Assembly: GCA_002307215.1 (NCBI GenBank)
Contig: DBTU01000042.1
Span: forward strand, 16,385 to 80,384
Reading direction: 5' to 3'
DNA: 64,000 nucleotides
Source of the DNA: Lachnoclostridium sp. UBA1308
Lineage (GTDB): Bacteria > Bacillota > Clostridia > Lachnospirales > Lachnospiraceae
The notes below the pieces were generated by a model. It saw nothing but the letters and a program-made list of their open reading frames with translations, made no database searches and was not told the origin of the DNA. The position numbers and the translations under genes were made by a program. The stretch's first letter is position 1. Every line of letters begins with the position of its first letter. Shown here piece by piece: positions 18,047 to 27,284 of this stretch.

Positions 18047-18316
18047 CTTATAATCCCTCCTTAATGTGATGTGTGATTAAAAATTAAGACAATGTTCTAT
18101 AAATACGCGAAGTACTTTCTTGAATTCATACTACATTAAATATCATAATTTTACCATAACAAATAATTGTTTTGTTGGTTTTATTTTGTTAATATTGAAT
18201 TAATAGCTTGATTCCTTTGTATGTTATAATAGATGTAATCAGACAGTTGTGAGCATTTACTGACAGGAATTCATACAAATCTTTTGTTATTATATGGATG
18301 TAAGGAGATGATTGAT

Positions 18317-19156
18317 ATGGAATGGGTAAAGTCAATAAATCTGGCGATTGAATACATTGAAGATAATATCGCTGAAAATATTACTTGTGAGGATGTGGCG
18401 CGACACATTTATCTCTCGAGTTTCCATTTTCAGAGAACCTTCAGCCTGTTTACAGAATTAACAGTCGGTGAATATATCAGAAATAGGCGACTATCACTGG
18501 CTGGACAGGAGTTCTTGACAAGCAAGCAAAAAGTGATTGATATCGCCATGAAGTATGGATATGATACCCCGGAAAGCTTTACGAAAGCCTTTAAAAGATT
18601 TCATGGCGTTTCACCGAATGAAGTGAAAAAGCAGGGTACCATTCTAAAGTCCTTTAATCGCCTTATTCTAAAAATAATATTAGAAGGTGGTAGCAGTATG
18701 GATTACAGGATTGAGAAGAAGGAAGCATTTCAGGTAGTAGCAAAAACCAGATTAATTAATAATGAAACACCGGATGTAGATTGTCCGAAGTTCTGGAGTG
18801 AATATTATGCTGCAGGGCTTTGGCAAAAGGTTTGTGGGATGATAGGAATCTGCGCACAGGCGAAGGAGAGTTCAAGTGAGTTTAAGTATGGTATAGGCTG
18901 CGACAGAAAGTATGTGAAGGAAATCCCGGAAGGTTTTGAAGTTCTTGAGCTTCCGGCATATACTTGGGCAATCTTTACCTGTGTCGGTGCCATGCCGTTG
19001 GCAATACAGAGCATGTGGAAAAGAATTTATGGGGAATGGCTACCGGCCTCCAACTATGAGTTGATCTCAGACTATGATATCGAATTTTACACCGAAGGAG
19101 ATAGCAGTAAGGACAATTATATCAGTGAAATTTGGATTCCGGTAAAAGAAAAGTAA
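18317..19156 (+). CDS. AraC family regulator with GyrI-like effector domain
   Basis: A 279-residue protein. Residues 1-105 form the AraC double helix-turn-helix (IAENITCEDVARHIYLSSFHFQRTF, and DIAMKYGYDTPESFTKAFKRFHG). Residues about 125-279 resemble the GyrI/BmrR small-molecule binding fold (MDYRIEKKEAFQVVAKT.., ending FYTEGD..SEIWIPVK). The MarA/Rob/SoxS-like layout suggests control of drug or stress responses. Start ATG 18317 has AAGGAGA upstream; the longer frame from 18284 lacks one. It is monocistronic with a terminator at 19213. Confidence 0.9.
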   Translation: MEWVKSINLAIEYIEDNIAENITCEDVARHIYLSSFHFQRTFSLFTELTVGEYIRNRRLSLAGQEFLTSKQKVIDIAMKYGYDTPESFTKAFKRFHGVSPNEVKKQGTILKSFNRLILKIILEGGSSMDYRIEKKEAFQVVAKTRLINNETPDVDCPKFWSEYYAAGLWQKVCGMIGICAQAKESSSEFKYGIGCDRKYVKEIPEGFEVLELPAYTWAIFTCVGAMPLAIQSMWKRIYGEWLPASNYELISDYDIEFYTEGDSSKDNYISEIWIPVKEK

Positions 19157-19212
19157 TAGGAATCCACAAAGAGTGTTTATTACAATTTACCGTAAAAACA
19201 AGAAGTTGTGTC

Positions 19213-19259
19213 AAAAAGTTCCAAATCGACTACACATGTAGAAGGTATGGAACTTTTTT
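19213..19259 (+). terminator. Terminator after AraC/GyrI gene
   Basis: AAAAAGTTCCA pairs with TGGAACTTTTTT. The loop is about 24 bases and contains CTACACATGTAG. Confidence 0.8.
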
Positions 19260-19461
19260 CATTGATTTGACAGTCATAAACGAATTTGATATACTTTAAA
19301 TTACTGGCTGGTACATAGAAAGCTCTGACTTTTTGGGACAAATTATGTAACACAGATTTAAAGAAAATGTAATCAATTTGACGAAAATCAGACAACATTT
19401 CATGATAAGCTAAGTAAGCGTATAATAATCTAAGCAAATTCAGAGTGAACGAGGGTGTCCT

Positions 19462-21120
19462 ATGTCTGGGAATAAAAGCAAACATAAAAAGCAGAAGAAT
19501 TCAAATAAACGAAACGGCAACCGGTTTAGAGGGCCGTTTATTGGTGGCGGGTTATTGATAGCATTATTGCTATTATATCTTACGGCTGCCCTATACTACA
19601 AAAGCCATTTCTATGGAAGCACAATGATTAATGGGATTGATACGGCTAACATGACGGTAAGTGAAGCGGAGAAGGCCATTAGTACCGAAGTGGATTCGTA
19701 TCAGTTGAGTTTAACCGGTAGAAATAATTTGACCGATACCATTCTTGGATCAAATATCAATTTACATACTGTTTTCAACGGATGCGTGACAAATCTGTTA
19801 CAAAAGCAAAATCCCATGGCATGGCCGGTGTACCTGTTCCAAGCCAAAGAATATAGTGTGGAGACGATGCTTAACTATGATGAATCCCTATTAAAGCTTT
19901 GCTTTGACCGTTTGAATTGTTTTGATGAAGCGAATAATGTAGAGCCTGAGAATGCTTCCATATCTGAATATGGGGAGTCCGGTTATACAATTGTTCCGGA
20001 GAATCAGGGAAGCAAAGTAATAAAAGATAAACTATATACGGTAGTCTGCGACGCAATAAATGTCCTTCAAACATCTTTATCGATCGAGGATGCGGATTGT
20101 TATGCAAAGCCTGTGATAGGCCCCGATTATCCTGCATTAGTACAGGCACTGGATCAGTTGAATAAGATTGCCGGAACGCAGATAACCTATCAGTTTGGTG
20201 ATGTGGCCGAGGTTATGGATGGCTCCAAAATCAGCAAGTGGCTATCCATAGATGATAATTATAATGTAAGCTTTGATGAAAGTGGTGTGAAGGACTTTGT
20301 TGATTATATCGGTAAAACATATAATACCTTTGGGAAAACCCGTACCTTTCAGACATCTTACGACGATATTATCAAGGTATCAGGCGGCGATTATGGGTGG
20401 TGGTTGAACAGACCGGAGGAAGTGAAGGCGCTGACTCAATTGATAAAGGATGGAGAAAAACTGGTAAGAGAACCGGTTTATTTCCAGACAGCACAGCAAT
20501 ATGGCAGCGATGATATCGGAGGAACCTATGTCGAGATTAATCTGTCAGCACAGCATTTATTTTTCTATAAGGATAATGAACTTATTCTGGAATCCGATTT
20601 TGTATCGGGTAATGTGTCGAAGAATCTTGCTACTCCGGTAGGAACGTATCCTGTTCAGTATAAGGAAAATGATGCTACTCTTGTGGGTGAAGATTATGAA
20701 ACCCCGGTAAAATATTGGATGCCTTTTAATAGAAATATTGGTATGCATGATGCAAACTGGAGGGACAAATTTGGTGCGGATATTTATTTGACCAATGGAT
20801 CGCACGGATGTATCAATATGCCGCCCGCAAATGCAAAGAAGATGTTTAAATACATGCAACGCGGCGTTGCAGTAGTGGTCTATGAGCTTCCGGGCACAGA
20901 AAGTTACGAGATGACGGATAAGGATCAAGCAATTCTGGATAAAGCAAAGGCCGATAAGGAGAACCCTGATAAGACTGATACTGATAAAACTGATACCAAA
21001 AAGACTGACACGCAAAAACCTGACGTAGATAAGACAGGAACGGATAAAACTGGTACAGATAAGACGGGCACGGATAAGGCGGGTACAGATAACACGAATA
21101 CGGATGACACGGTACAATAA
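19462..21120 (+). CDS. L,D-transpeptidase (YkuD) with peptidoglycan-binding region
   Basis: A 552-residue membrane-anchored cell-wall enzyme with a basic cytoplasmic tail (1-25) and one membrane segment (about 27-47). An extracellular region of roughly 300 residues resembles the putative peptidoglycan-binding domain common before YkuD in clostridia. The YkuD catalytic domain carries the motif SHGCIN with the nucleophile Cys450 and His448. It forms 3-3 cross-links in peptidoglycan. The last 50 residues are a low-complexity tail of TDK and GTDK repeats (bases 20960-21110), likely a flexible wall-spanning or repeat-expanded end. Confidence 0.92.
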   Translation: MSGNKSKHKKQKNSNKRNGNRFRGPFIGGGLLIALLLLYLTAALYYKSHFYGSTMINGIDTANMTVSEAEKAISTEVDSYQLSLTGRNNLTDTILGSNINLHTVFNGCVTNLLQKQNPMAWPVYLFQAKEYSVETMLNYDESLLKLCFDRLNCFDEANNVEPENASISEYGESGYTIVPENQGSKVIKDKLYTVVCDAINVLQTSLSIEDADCYAKPVIGPDYPALVQALDQLNKIAGTQITYQFGDVAEVMDGSKISKWLSIDDNYNVSFDESGVKDFVDYIGKTYNTFGKTRTFQTSYDDIIKVSGGDYGWWLNRPEEVKALTQLIKDGEKLVREPVYFQTAQQYGSDDIGGTYVEINLSAQHLFFYKDNELILESDFVSGNVSKNLATPVGTYPVQYKENDATLVGEDYETPVKYWMPFNRNIGMHDANWRDKFGADIYLTNGSHGCINMPPANAKKMFKYMQRGVAVVVYELPGTESYEMTDKDQAILDKAKADKENPDKTDTDKTDTKKTDTQKPDVDKTGTDKTGTDKTGTDKAGTDNTNTDDTVQ

Positions 21121-21160
21121 TACAATGTATGTACTGCTTGACGGCAGGATGGAGGATATT

Positions 21161-21898
21161 ATGGAAACCAATGATTGGATTCTGCTTAATTCCATTGTGT
21201 ATAAGATCCATTATATCGAAGATATCGATGAGATGCGCGAGGCAGTAATGAAAATGCTTGGTAAGCTGATTGATTATGATGCTTCGACATTTTATCTGGC
21301 CTCATGTGACGGCAGTAAGCTGGAACATCCGGTCGGAATAGGTCTGAGTAATAAGGAACTTGAGAAGTATTCAAGCATTTATATTGAGTTTGATTATGCA
21401 AGCGGTATTTTCTCTTCGGGTAAGAATATCGTATATCGTGAAAGTGATATTATATCAGAAGAAGAACGGATAAAGACTAAATTTTATAAAGAGATGTATG
21501 ATACAAATGAATGGCATTATTCGCTTGAGTTAAACCTATCGTTTAACGAAAGATTTCTGGGCGCACTATCCTTATATCGAAAGAAGGGTAAGAAGGATTT
21601 TAGCGGACAGGATGTTTTTCTGTTGGATATGATTAAGGATAATATGGCGCTTCGTTTGCACCAGTATTATGAGAAACTGGGGAGCAGGAGATTTTCGTTA
21701 TCAGAATATATTGATGAATTTGACCTGACCCATCAGGAGTCTGTTGTCTTGGAGGGCATTATAACCGGGAAAGATAGCAAGAAGCTCTGTGACGAGCTGT
21801 ACATTTCAGGAAATACGCTAAAAAAGCATATGAATAATATCTATAAAAAAGCGGGAGTGAATTCAAAGCTTCAGCTGATACAACAAGTTCGGGTTTAG
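21161..21898 (+). CDS. LuxR-type regulator, paralogue A
   Basis: A 245-residue protein. The N-terminal part (about 1-165) looks like a GAF-type sensor: METNDWILLNSIVYKIHYIED, later EWHYSLELNL and RFLGALSLYRKKG. The last 60 residues form a LuxR/GerE helix-turn-helix (LTHQESVVLEGIITGKDSKKLCDEL.., ISGNTLKKHMNNIYKKAGV). Start 21161 has GGAGG five bases upstream and aligns with the paralogue at 23523; the longer frame begins inside the preceding gene. The pair flank agmatine deiminase. The inducer is unknown. Confidence 0.85.
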   Translation: METNDWILLNSIVYKIHYIEDIDEMREAVMKMLGKLIDYDASTFYLASCDGSKLEHPVGIGLSNKELEKYSSIYIEFDYASGIFSSGKNIVYRESDIISEEERIKTKFYKEMYDTNEWHYSLELNLSFNERFLGALSLYRKKGKKDFSGQDVFLLDMIKDNMALRLHQYYEKLGSRRFSLSEYIDEFDLTHQESVVLEGIITGKDSKKLCDELYISGNTLKKHMNNIYKKAGVNSKLQLIQQVRV

Positions 21899-21899
21899 T

Positions 21900-22044
21900 A
21901 CTAGTGCACTGTCTCACTGACAGTTAGATAAATCTGGCATATTTTTCTAAAGGTCTATGAGACAGTATACTAGTATATCGTTGATTAAGTTCTGCATAGT
22001 TAGACAAGCTTAAATAGCAGAAACTTAGTCACCGATGTACTAGT
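21900..22044. repeat. Two adjoining 75-bp palindromes sharing ACTAGT
   Basis: Palindrome 1 (21900-21974) runs ACTAGTgcACTGTCTCA .. TGAGACAGTatACTAGT. Palindrome 2 (21969-22044) runs ACTAGTatATCG..TTAAGTTCTGC .. GCAGAAACTTA..CGATgtACTAGT. They share the central ACTAGT and start two bases after the luxR-type stop codon. No T-run follows either. Confidence 0.8.
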
Positions 22045-22329
22045 CAGGGATTATAATATAACACCTTGGGAGTAGTTTTGTCTCAGGCTGGGTAATAAAT
22101 ATGGTTTGTCAGGGCAATTGAAGGAAATAGCAGAAAAGACTAGGATTGAATGAATCAATCAATAGCAGTGAGGCATTGTATGGATATTATCATGCAGTGC
22201 CTCATTTTGCATGTAAGACAATCAAGATCACACTAGCTTCCATGTGCCGCCTTTGGCGGCTCTCAAATCAGGGGTGTGAAATTGATTTTTATTACACATT
22301 ATATAAACCGATCAAGGAGGGTATCACTC
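22045..22329 (+). other. Leader of agmatine deiminase gene, no gene seen
   Basis: About 285 bases hold a short hairpin-like block (TGAGGCATTGTATGG..ATGCAGTGCCTCA around 22170-22203) and the AAGGAGG site at 22314. A 79-codon frame from 22146 has no ribosome-binding site and no recognisable product. Confidence 0.5.
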
Positions 22330-23430
22330 ATGAAGCTATTATCAAATCCACAAAGCGACGGTTTCTATATGCCGGGGGAATATGAGCCGCATCAGGGGAC
22401 GGTCATGATTTGGCCCCAAAGGCCTGATATCTGGAGAAATCGGGCAAAGGAAGCGCAGGAAGTATTCACTGTAGTTGCAAATACAATTGCTGAGCATGAG
22501 CCGGTGACGATGCTGGTTAATCATGATATGTACGACAGAGCACAGAGGATGTTATCTGACAGGGTACAAATGATACCTATTGCCAACAATGATGCCTGGT
22601 GTAGGGACATCGGACCCACCTATGTGAGAAATAGTGGTGGAATCGTACGCGGGATTGACTGGAAATTTAATGCCTGGGGAGGCACAAAGGATGGACTCTA
22701 TTATCCCTGGGAAGAGGACAGCCGGCTGGCAAAAAATCTGTGTGAGCAGCAAAAGTTTGATTATTATTCTTTGGAGGAATTTGTACTGGAGGGCGGATCA
22801 ATTCATGTTGACGGAGAAGGAACGGCTATTGTTACGAAGGAGTGTCTCCTTAGTAAAGGACGTAATCCGCAGCTTAAGAAAGAAGAAATCGAAGGAGTCT
22901 TGAAATCATATTTGAATGTCAGCAAGGTTATCTGGCTAGAATATGGCATCTTTCAAGATGAGACAAACGGACATGTAGATAATATATGCTGCTTTGTAAA
23001 GCCGGGGGTAGTAGTACTTTCGTGGACGGAGGATAGTAAGGATCCTCAATATGAGCGCTCCTTAAGCGGTTATGAAATTCTGTCTACGGAAAGGGATGCG
23101 AAGGGACGAAAGCTTACGATACATAAATTGCATCTGCCAAAGCCGCAGTATATCAGCAAAGAAGAGAGCGAAGGCATCGTGAAAGCGGAAGGAACAAAGC
23201 AAAGAAAAGAGGGTGATCGCATGGCGGCTTCCTATGTAAACTATTATGTTTGTAACGGTGCGGTTATCATGCCCGGCTTCCATGATCCAATGGATCAGCC
23301 AGCCAGAGTAAAACTGAAGGAGCTGTATCCGGATAGAGAGGTAATTCAGATATATACAAGGGAGATTTTGCTTGGGGGCGGTAATATTCATTGTATAACG
23401 CAGCAGATACCGAACAGTAACGAACGGTAA
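22330..23430 (+). CDS. aguA: Agmatine deiminase
   Basis: A 366-residue peptidyl-arginine-deiminase-fold enzyme. It converts agmatine to N-carbamoylputrescine plus ammonia. The signatures are strong: PGEYEPHQGTVMIWPQRPD at 14-32, NDAWCRDIGPT near 83, GHVDNICCF near 216, and GGGNIHCITQQ with the catalytic Cys355. Start 22330 is preceded by AAGGAGG at nine bases; the upstream in-frame ATG at 22276 is not. There is no putrescine carbamoyltransferase or carbamate kinase next to it, so the classical fermentative agmatine operon is absent here. It is flanked by paralogous LuxR-type regulators, which may control it. Confidence 0.95.
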   Translation: MKLLSNPQSDGFYMPGEYEPHQGTVMIWPQRPDIWRNRAKEAQEVFTVVANTIAEHEPVTMLVNHDMYDRAQRMLSDRVQMIPIANNDAWCRDIGPTYVRNSGGIVRGIDWKFNAWGGTKDGLYYPWEEDSRLAKNLCEQQKFDYYSLEEFVLEGGSIHVDGEGTAIVTKECLLSKGRNPQLKKEEIEGVLKSYLNVSKVIWLEYGIFQDETNGHVDNICCFVKPGVVVLSWTEDSKDPQYERSLSGYEILSTERDAKGRKLTIHKLHLPKPQYISKEESEGIVKAEGTKQRKEGDRMAASYVNYYVCNGAVIMPGFHDPMDQPARVKLKELYPDREVIQIYTREILLGGGNIHCITQQIPNSNER

Positions 23431-23522
23431 CCGCGAATGACATTAACAAATTGGTTCTATTTGATATTCAAGTTTTATGATGGTATAATCAGGTTATTCT
23501 ATGAGATAGGAGCAGGCTGCCT

Positions 23523-24278
23523 TTGAAAACCTTTGGAACCAATGATTGGATTGTACTAAATCATATCATTTATAAGATTCATAGCATGGACCAATTGGAT
23601 CAGATGAGAAGCATGCTCATAGAGCAGTTAAGAAACCTGATACAATATGACAGTGCAGATTTTTTTCTTGGTACAGGTGATGCAGGTGAGCTGATCGACC
23701 CTGTATTTTATAATGCTGACGCGGAGCTTGGAAAATGCTACATGAAGAATTTTTATGACATTGACTACAGCAAGGGTCTGCTTCAGAGTGGTAAAAGCAT
23801 GATTTATCGAGAGACTGATTTAATCCCTGAGGAACGAAGGGTAAAAACGCAGTATTACAAATCATATTTCCTTAAGGAAGGCTGGCATTACGGACTGGAT
23901 ATGCTGATTGCGGACAACCAGAAGCTTCTTGGTGTTGTGACCTTATACCGTAAAAAAGGAGAACCCGACTTTGAATATGAGGATATCTTTATATTAGAGC
24001 TATTGATGGAACATCTGGAGTACCGACTTCTATGTGAGCGGAAGGAAGGAAACGGTAGAAGAATAACCGTTAAGGAGTGTGCTGTAAGATATCAGCTGAC
24101 GAAGAGGGAAGAGACCATACTGACTTATTTACTTCAAAATGATACTAATGATATCATATGTGACAAGCTTTGTATCACCAATAATACCTTAAAAAAGCAC
24201 ATCCTGAATATCTATCGCAAGCTGCAGATTAACAGTAGAAATCAGCTGTTCAAAATGATTAGCTACCGTTCAGCCTAG
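23523..24278 (+). CDS. LuxR-type regulator, paralogue B
   Basis: A 251-residue protein with the same layout as the gene at 21161: TNDWIVLNHIIYKIHSMDQLDQMRS at the N terminus, GWHYGLDMLI and LLGVVTLYRKKGEPDF in the sensor part, and a C-terminal LuxR helix-turn-helix (LTKREETILTYLL.., CITNNTLKKHILNIYRKL). The start is TTG at 23523 with TAGGAG ten bases upstream. The two paralogues are clearly diverged, so this is an old duplication. It lies between agmatine deiminase and an aminotransferase gene. Confidence 0.82.
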   Translation: MKTFGTNDWIVLNHIIYKIHSMDQLDQMRSMLIEQLRNLIQYDSADFFLGTGDAGELIDPVFYNADAELGKCYMKNFYDIDYSKGLLQSGKSMIYRETDLIPEERRVKTQYYKSYFLKEGWHYGLDMLIADNQKLLGVVTLYRKKGEPDFEYEDIFILELLMEHLEYRLLCERKEGNGRRITVKECAVRYQLTKREETILTYLLQNDTNDIICDKLCITNNTLKKHILNIYRKLQINSRNQLFKMISYRSA

Positions 24279-24481
24279 CAATGATTAAGCTGGATTGAGT
24301 ACTTATAAAGAAGTAGAAAAATGGTTAGAAGAGAGAATATGATAAGCTTGAAACCTATGATACTATTAGAATAGATTAAGCAATGAGGCAGGTAGAGATA
24401 CCTGCTCTTATTAATGTATTGGGAATTGCATCCTATATATTAATAAGCAGGGCTGACACTTTATTATACCAGGAGGAAAAT

Positions 24482-25834
24482 ATGGCGATTGACAGATTAA
24501 AACTAGAGAAACAGTATCAAAAGGAAATGGAGCTTTTCGAAAATATACATCCTGAATCAGGTAAACTATATGTAAGAGCGAAGGAGAGCTTACTGCAAGG
24601 GGTGCCGATGAACTGGATGATTAAATGGGCGGGCAGTTATCCTCTGTTTGTTAAGGAAGCGAAAGGAGCGCATTTTACGGATGTAGATGGTAATCGCTTT
24701 GTTGATTTCTGTCTTGGAGATACCGGTTCGATGGTAGGCCATGCACCTGACCGTGCCGTCGAGGTAATCTGTGAGACGGTGAAGAAGGGCATTACCTTCA
24801 TGCTTCCGACCGAGGATGCAATCTATAACGGAGAAGAATTAGGAAGAAGATTCGGATTGAAATACTGGCAGTTTACAACCAGTGCCACGGATGCAAACCG
24901 GTTTGCTCTTCGTCTGTGCAGAAGGATTACCGGACGCAGTAAAGTGATTGTATTCAACATGTGCTATCACGGCAGCGTGGATGAGTCTTTTGCTTCGCTG
25001 GATTGTGAAGGAAGGACTATTTCCCGCGAGGGGAATATCGGACCTCAGATTGATCCGAGTAGGACCACAAAGGTTGTGGAATGGAATGATTTTGATGGGT
25101 TGGAGGCTGCTCTTAAGGAAGGTGATGTTGCAGCTGTTTTGGCAGAGCCTGTGATGACGAATATCGGAATTGTACATCCGGTGGAAGGTTATCATGATGC
25201 AATGCGCCGTTTGACGAAGCAATACGGTTCACTTCTGATTATCGATGAAACACATACCCTGTGTACCGGAGTCGGCGGATATACCCAAGCTCATCAACTG
25301 CAGCCGGATATGATAACGCTCGGAAAGACGATTGCTTCCGGAATTCCAACCGGGGCTTATGGCTTCTCGGAAGAACTGGGTATAAAGATAGCGAATAGTA
25401 TAGAACTCGAGAACTGCGATGTCGGTGGTATCGGAGGGACACTTGCGGCAAATGCTCTATCAATGGCCGCTATGAAGGTAACCTTAAGTGAAATACTAAC
25501 ACAGGAATTCTATGACAGAAATATTCCTCTTGCACTTAAGTTCAATGAGGGAGTACAAGAGGTAATCAAGGAATATAATCTTCCGTGGAATACAACCTCA
25601 CTGGGCTGTCGTACCGAATATTGGTTTCAGAGAGACCCCGCAAATAATGGCTTTGAAGCTGCAAACAGTATTGATTTTCATTTGGATCAATACATGCATT
25701 TGGCATGCTTAAACCGTGGGATTTTGATGACACCCTTCCACAATATGGCTTTAATCACTGCGGATACCACAGAGGAAGATATAGATTACCATACAAAAGT
25801 ATTCCGTGAGATTGTAGGCGATATTTTAGATTAA
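24482..25834 (+). CDS. Class III PLP-dependent aminotransferase (HemL/GSAM-like)
   Basis: A 450-residue fold-type I aminotransferase of the class III group. It has a glutamate-semialdehyde-aminomutase-like pattern: DGNRFVDFCLGDTGSMVGHA near 72-91, LLIIDETHTLCTG with the PLP-contacting Asp, and MITLGKTIASGIPTGAYG with the Schiff-base lysine. It is not a typical heme HemL in context. Start 24482 follows AGGAGG; the frame is open from 24383 without a site. Neighbouring agmatine deiminase suggests amine or amino acid metabolism, but the substrate is unknown. Confidence 0.85.
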   Translation: MAIDRLKLEKQYQKEMELFENIHPESGKLYVRAKESLLQGVPMNWMIKWAGSYPLFVKEAKGAHFTDVDGNRFVDFCLGDTGSMVGHAPDRAVEVICETVKKGITFMLPTEDAIYNGEELGRRFGLKYWQFTTSATDANRFALRLCRRITGRSKVIVFNMCYHGSVDESFASLDCEGRTISREGNIGPQIDPSRTTKVVEWNDFDGLEAALKEGDVAAVLAEPVMTNIGIVHPVEGYHDAMRRLTKQYGSLLIIDETHTLCTGVGGYTQAHQLQPDMITLGKTIASGIPTGAYGFSEELGIKIANSIELENCDVGGIGGTLAANALSMAAMKVTLSEILTQEFYDRNIPLALKFNEGVQEVIKEYNLPWNTTSLGCRTEYWFQRDPANNGFEAANSIDFHLDQYMHLACLNRGILMTPFHNMALITADTTEEDIDYHTKVFREIVGDILD

Positions 25835-25892
25835 TAGGTAAATAAACTTCCAAATAAAGAGAGATACATCTATGGGATAAGCGTATATTACT

Positions 25893-27083
25893 TTATTTTT
25901 TATTATATTGCGGTTGTAATTTCGAGAATAAAATCAACGATCCAATCATAACACAAGTTGCCACTCCATATAGAATGCTCGGACTGAATGAATAGATAGC
26001 TGCTGCTGCAAGAGGAACAAGAACTCTGTAAACCGACTGCAGACTTTGATTCACACCTTGTAATTTACCTTGGTTACTTTCGTCTACAGACTGCGAGAGT
26101 CGTCCGTTGTAGGACGGATCGAACAAACCTTCACCTAGCGTGATACTCATAACCGCAACAATAATAAGTACCGGAGACGATATATGAATACTAAGTATTA
26201 TTAGCCCCAATCCCAGTGCTAGTCCGAGAAGACCTACAATACCAATATTTCGCTCATTGAACTTCTTAAGAAGACGCGGTAATAAAACAGCTCGCGAAAT
26301 AATATCACAGGCTCCAATAAGAGTAAACAAACCACCGATAAGAGCAGGCCCCCACGAGAAAATATCCTTTAAAAAGATGCTGAAATTGAATTGATAAATT
26401 TGTAATCCAACATAGAAGAATCCACCGACGATGATAAGAGCTCTAGCTTCCTTCATAGTGAAAATTTCTTTGAACTGACTGACAATATCGAAACTTTTTA
26501 CCGAAAAATGGGATGATCGTTTTTCAGGGGACAGTGATTCCGGCAGAAAGAGATAAGTACATAGAATGGAGAGAAACATGATACCTGCAGTAACAAAAAA
26601 CGGCAGCGATATTGAAATGGTACCAAGCGGACCTCCCAGTGCAGGCCCTATCATGCATCCTATTCCCATGGCAGCACCTATATAGCTAAACCATTTTGTG
26701 CGCTCTTGCGGTTCTGTGCTATCAGCAATGTAAGCAAACAGTGTACTGATATTGCCTGCTGTCAGTCCGTCAATGATACGACCCAGAAAGAGTACCCACA
26801 GCGCCCCGCCGATACCAAACAGAAGATATCCTATGACAGATCCGAGTAAACTAACGATTAAAATCCTTTTTCTACCGTACCGATCGCTCAACGCCCCCAA
26901 TATTGGCGCTGCAAAAAAAGTGCAAGCCGCATATACGGATGCCAGTGCACTCATTCCTATCACTATTTGGGAAGCGGGCAAGTAATTGCCAAGTAAAAAT
27001 GGCAATAGGGGGAATACCACTGTCATCCCGATTCCATTCATCAACACAATCCCCACAATGATCCACAAAGAATTTTTACGCAT
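25893..27083 (-). CDS. MFS transporter (drug exporter type)
   Basis: A 396-residue major facilitator with about twelve membrane spans. The cytoplasmic loop motif GALSDRYGRKRILIVSLLG (about 63-81) and the exporter-type motif C region GPALGGPLG near 150 point to a 12-TMS drug:H+ antiporter. It lies downstream of a MarR-type gene in the same direction. Both promoters carry the same palindrome, so regulation by that MarR protein is likely. Substrate unknown. Confidence 0.9.
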   Translation of the reverse strand: MRKNSLWIIVGIVLMNGIGMTVVFPLLPFLLGNYLPASQIVIGMSALASVYAACTFFAAPILGALSDRYGRKRILIVSLLGSVIGYLLFGIGGALWVLFLGRIIDGLTAGNISTLFAYIADSTEPQERTKWFSYIGAAMGIGCMIGPALGGPLGTISISLPFFVTAGIMFLSILCTYLFLPESLSPEKRSSHFSVKSFDIVSQFKEIFTMKEARALIIVGGFFYVGLQIYQFNFSIFLKDIFSWGPALIGGLFTLIGACDIISRAVLLPRLLKKFNERNIGIVGLLGLALGLGLIILSIHISSPVLIIVAVMSITLGEGLFDPSYNGRLSQSVDESNQGKLQGVNQSLQSVYRVLVPLAAAAIYSFSPSILYGVATCVMIGSLILFSKLQPQYNKK

Positions 27084-27149
27084 TTACAATTCCACCTTTC
27101 GAAAAAGAGTAATAATGTTTCCTTGGCAACATAATCACTATAACAGCAT

Positions 27150-27178
27150 ATTGTTTCCGTGTCAACAATATGAATCTA
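27150..27178 (-). promoter_or_regulatory. MFS promoter with MarR operator-like palindrome
   Basis: On the minus strand the -35 TTGACA and -10 TATAGT are 17 bases apart (spacer CGGAAACAATATGCTGT). The 20-bp palindrome ATTGTT-N8-AACAAT (27150-27169) covers the -35 box. The same palindrome lies at 27818. The -10 hexamer falls just downstream, toward the gene. Confidence 0.7.
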
Positions 27179-27208
27179 TAAACTGATTCACTTGGCAGGA
27201 ACAATAAA

Positions 27209-27259
27209 AATGGGGCTATATCATATGCTGATATTTCAGCGTTTTGATACAGCCCCATT
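27209..27259. terminator. Bidirectional-looking terminator after marR-type gene
   Basis: AATGGGGCTaTATCA pairs with TGATACAGCCCCATT across about 20 bases, with T/A runs outside the stem. It separates the MarR-type gene from the MFS promoter. Confidence 0.75.
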
Positions 27260-27284
27260 TAGGCTACTTATTGATACAATCCAG

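Noticed and set aside
20557..21195. 212-codon frame on the minus strand opposite the L,D-transpeptidase gene
   Set aside because: It is antisense to a clearly coding YkuD domain and the repeat tail; its composition (Ile/Arg/Cys-rich) is that of a shadow frame and it has no ribosome-binding site.
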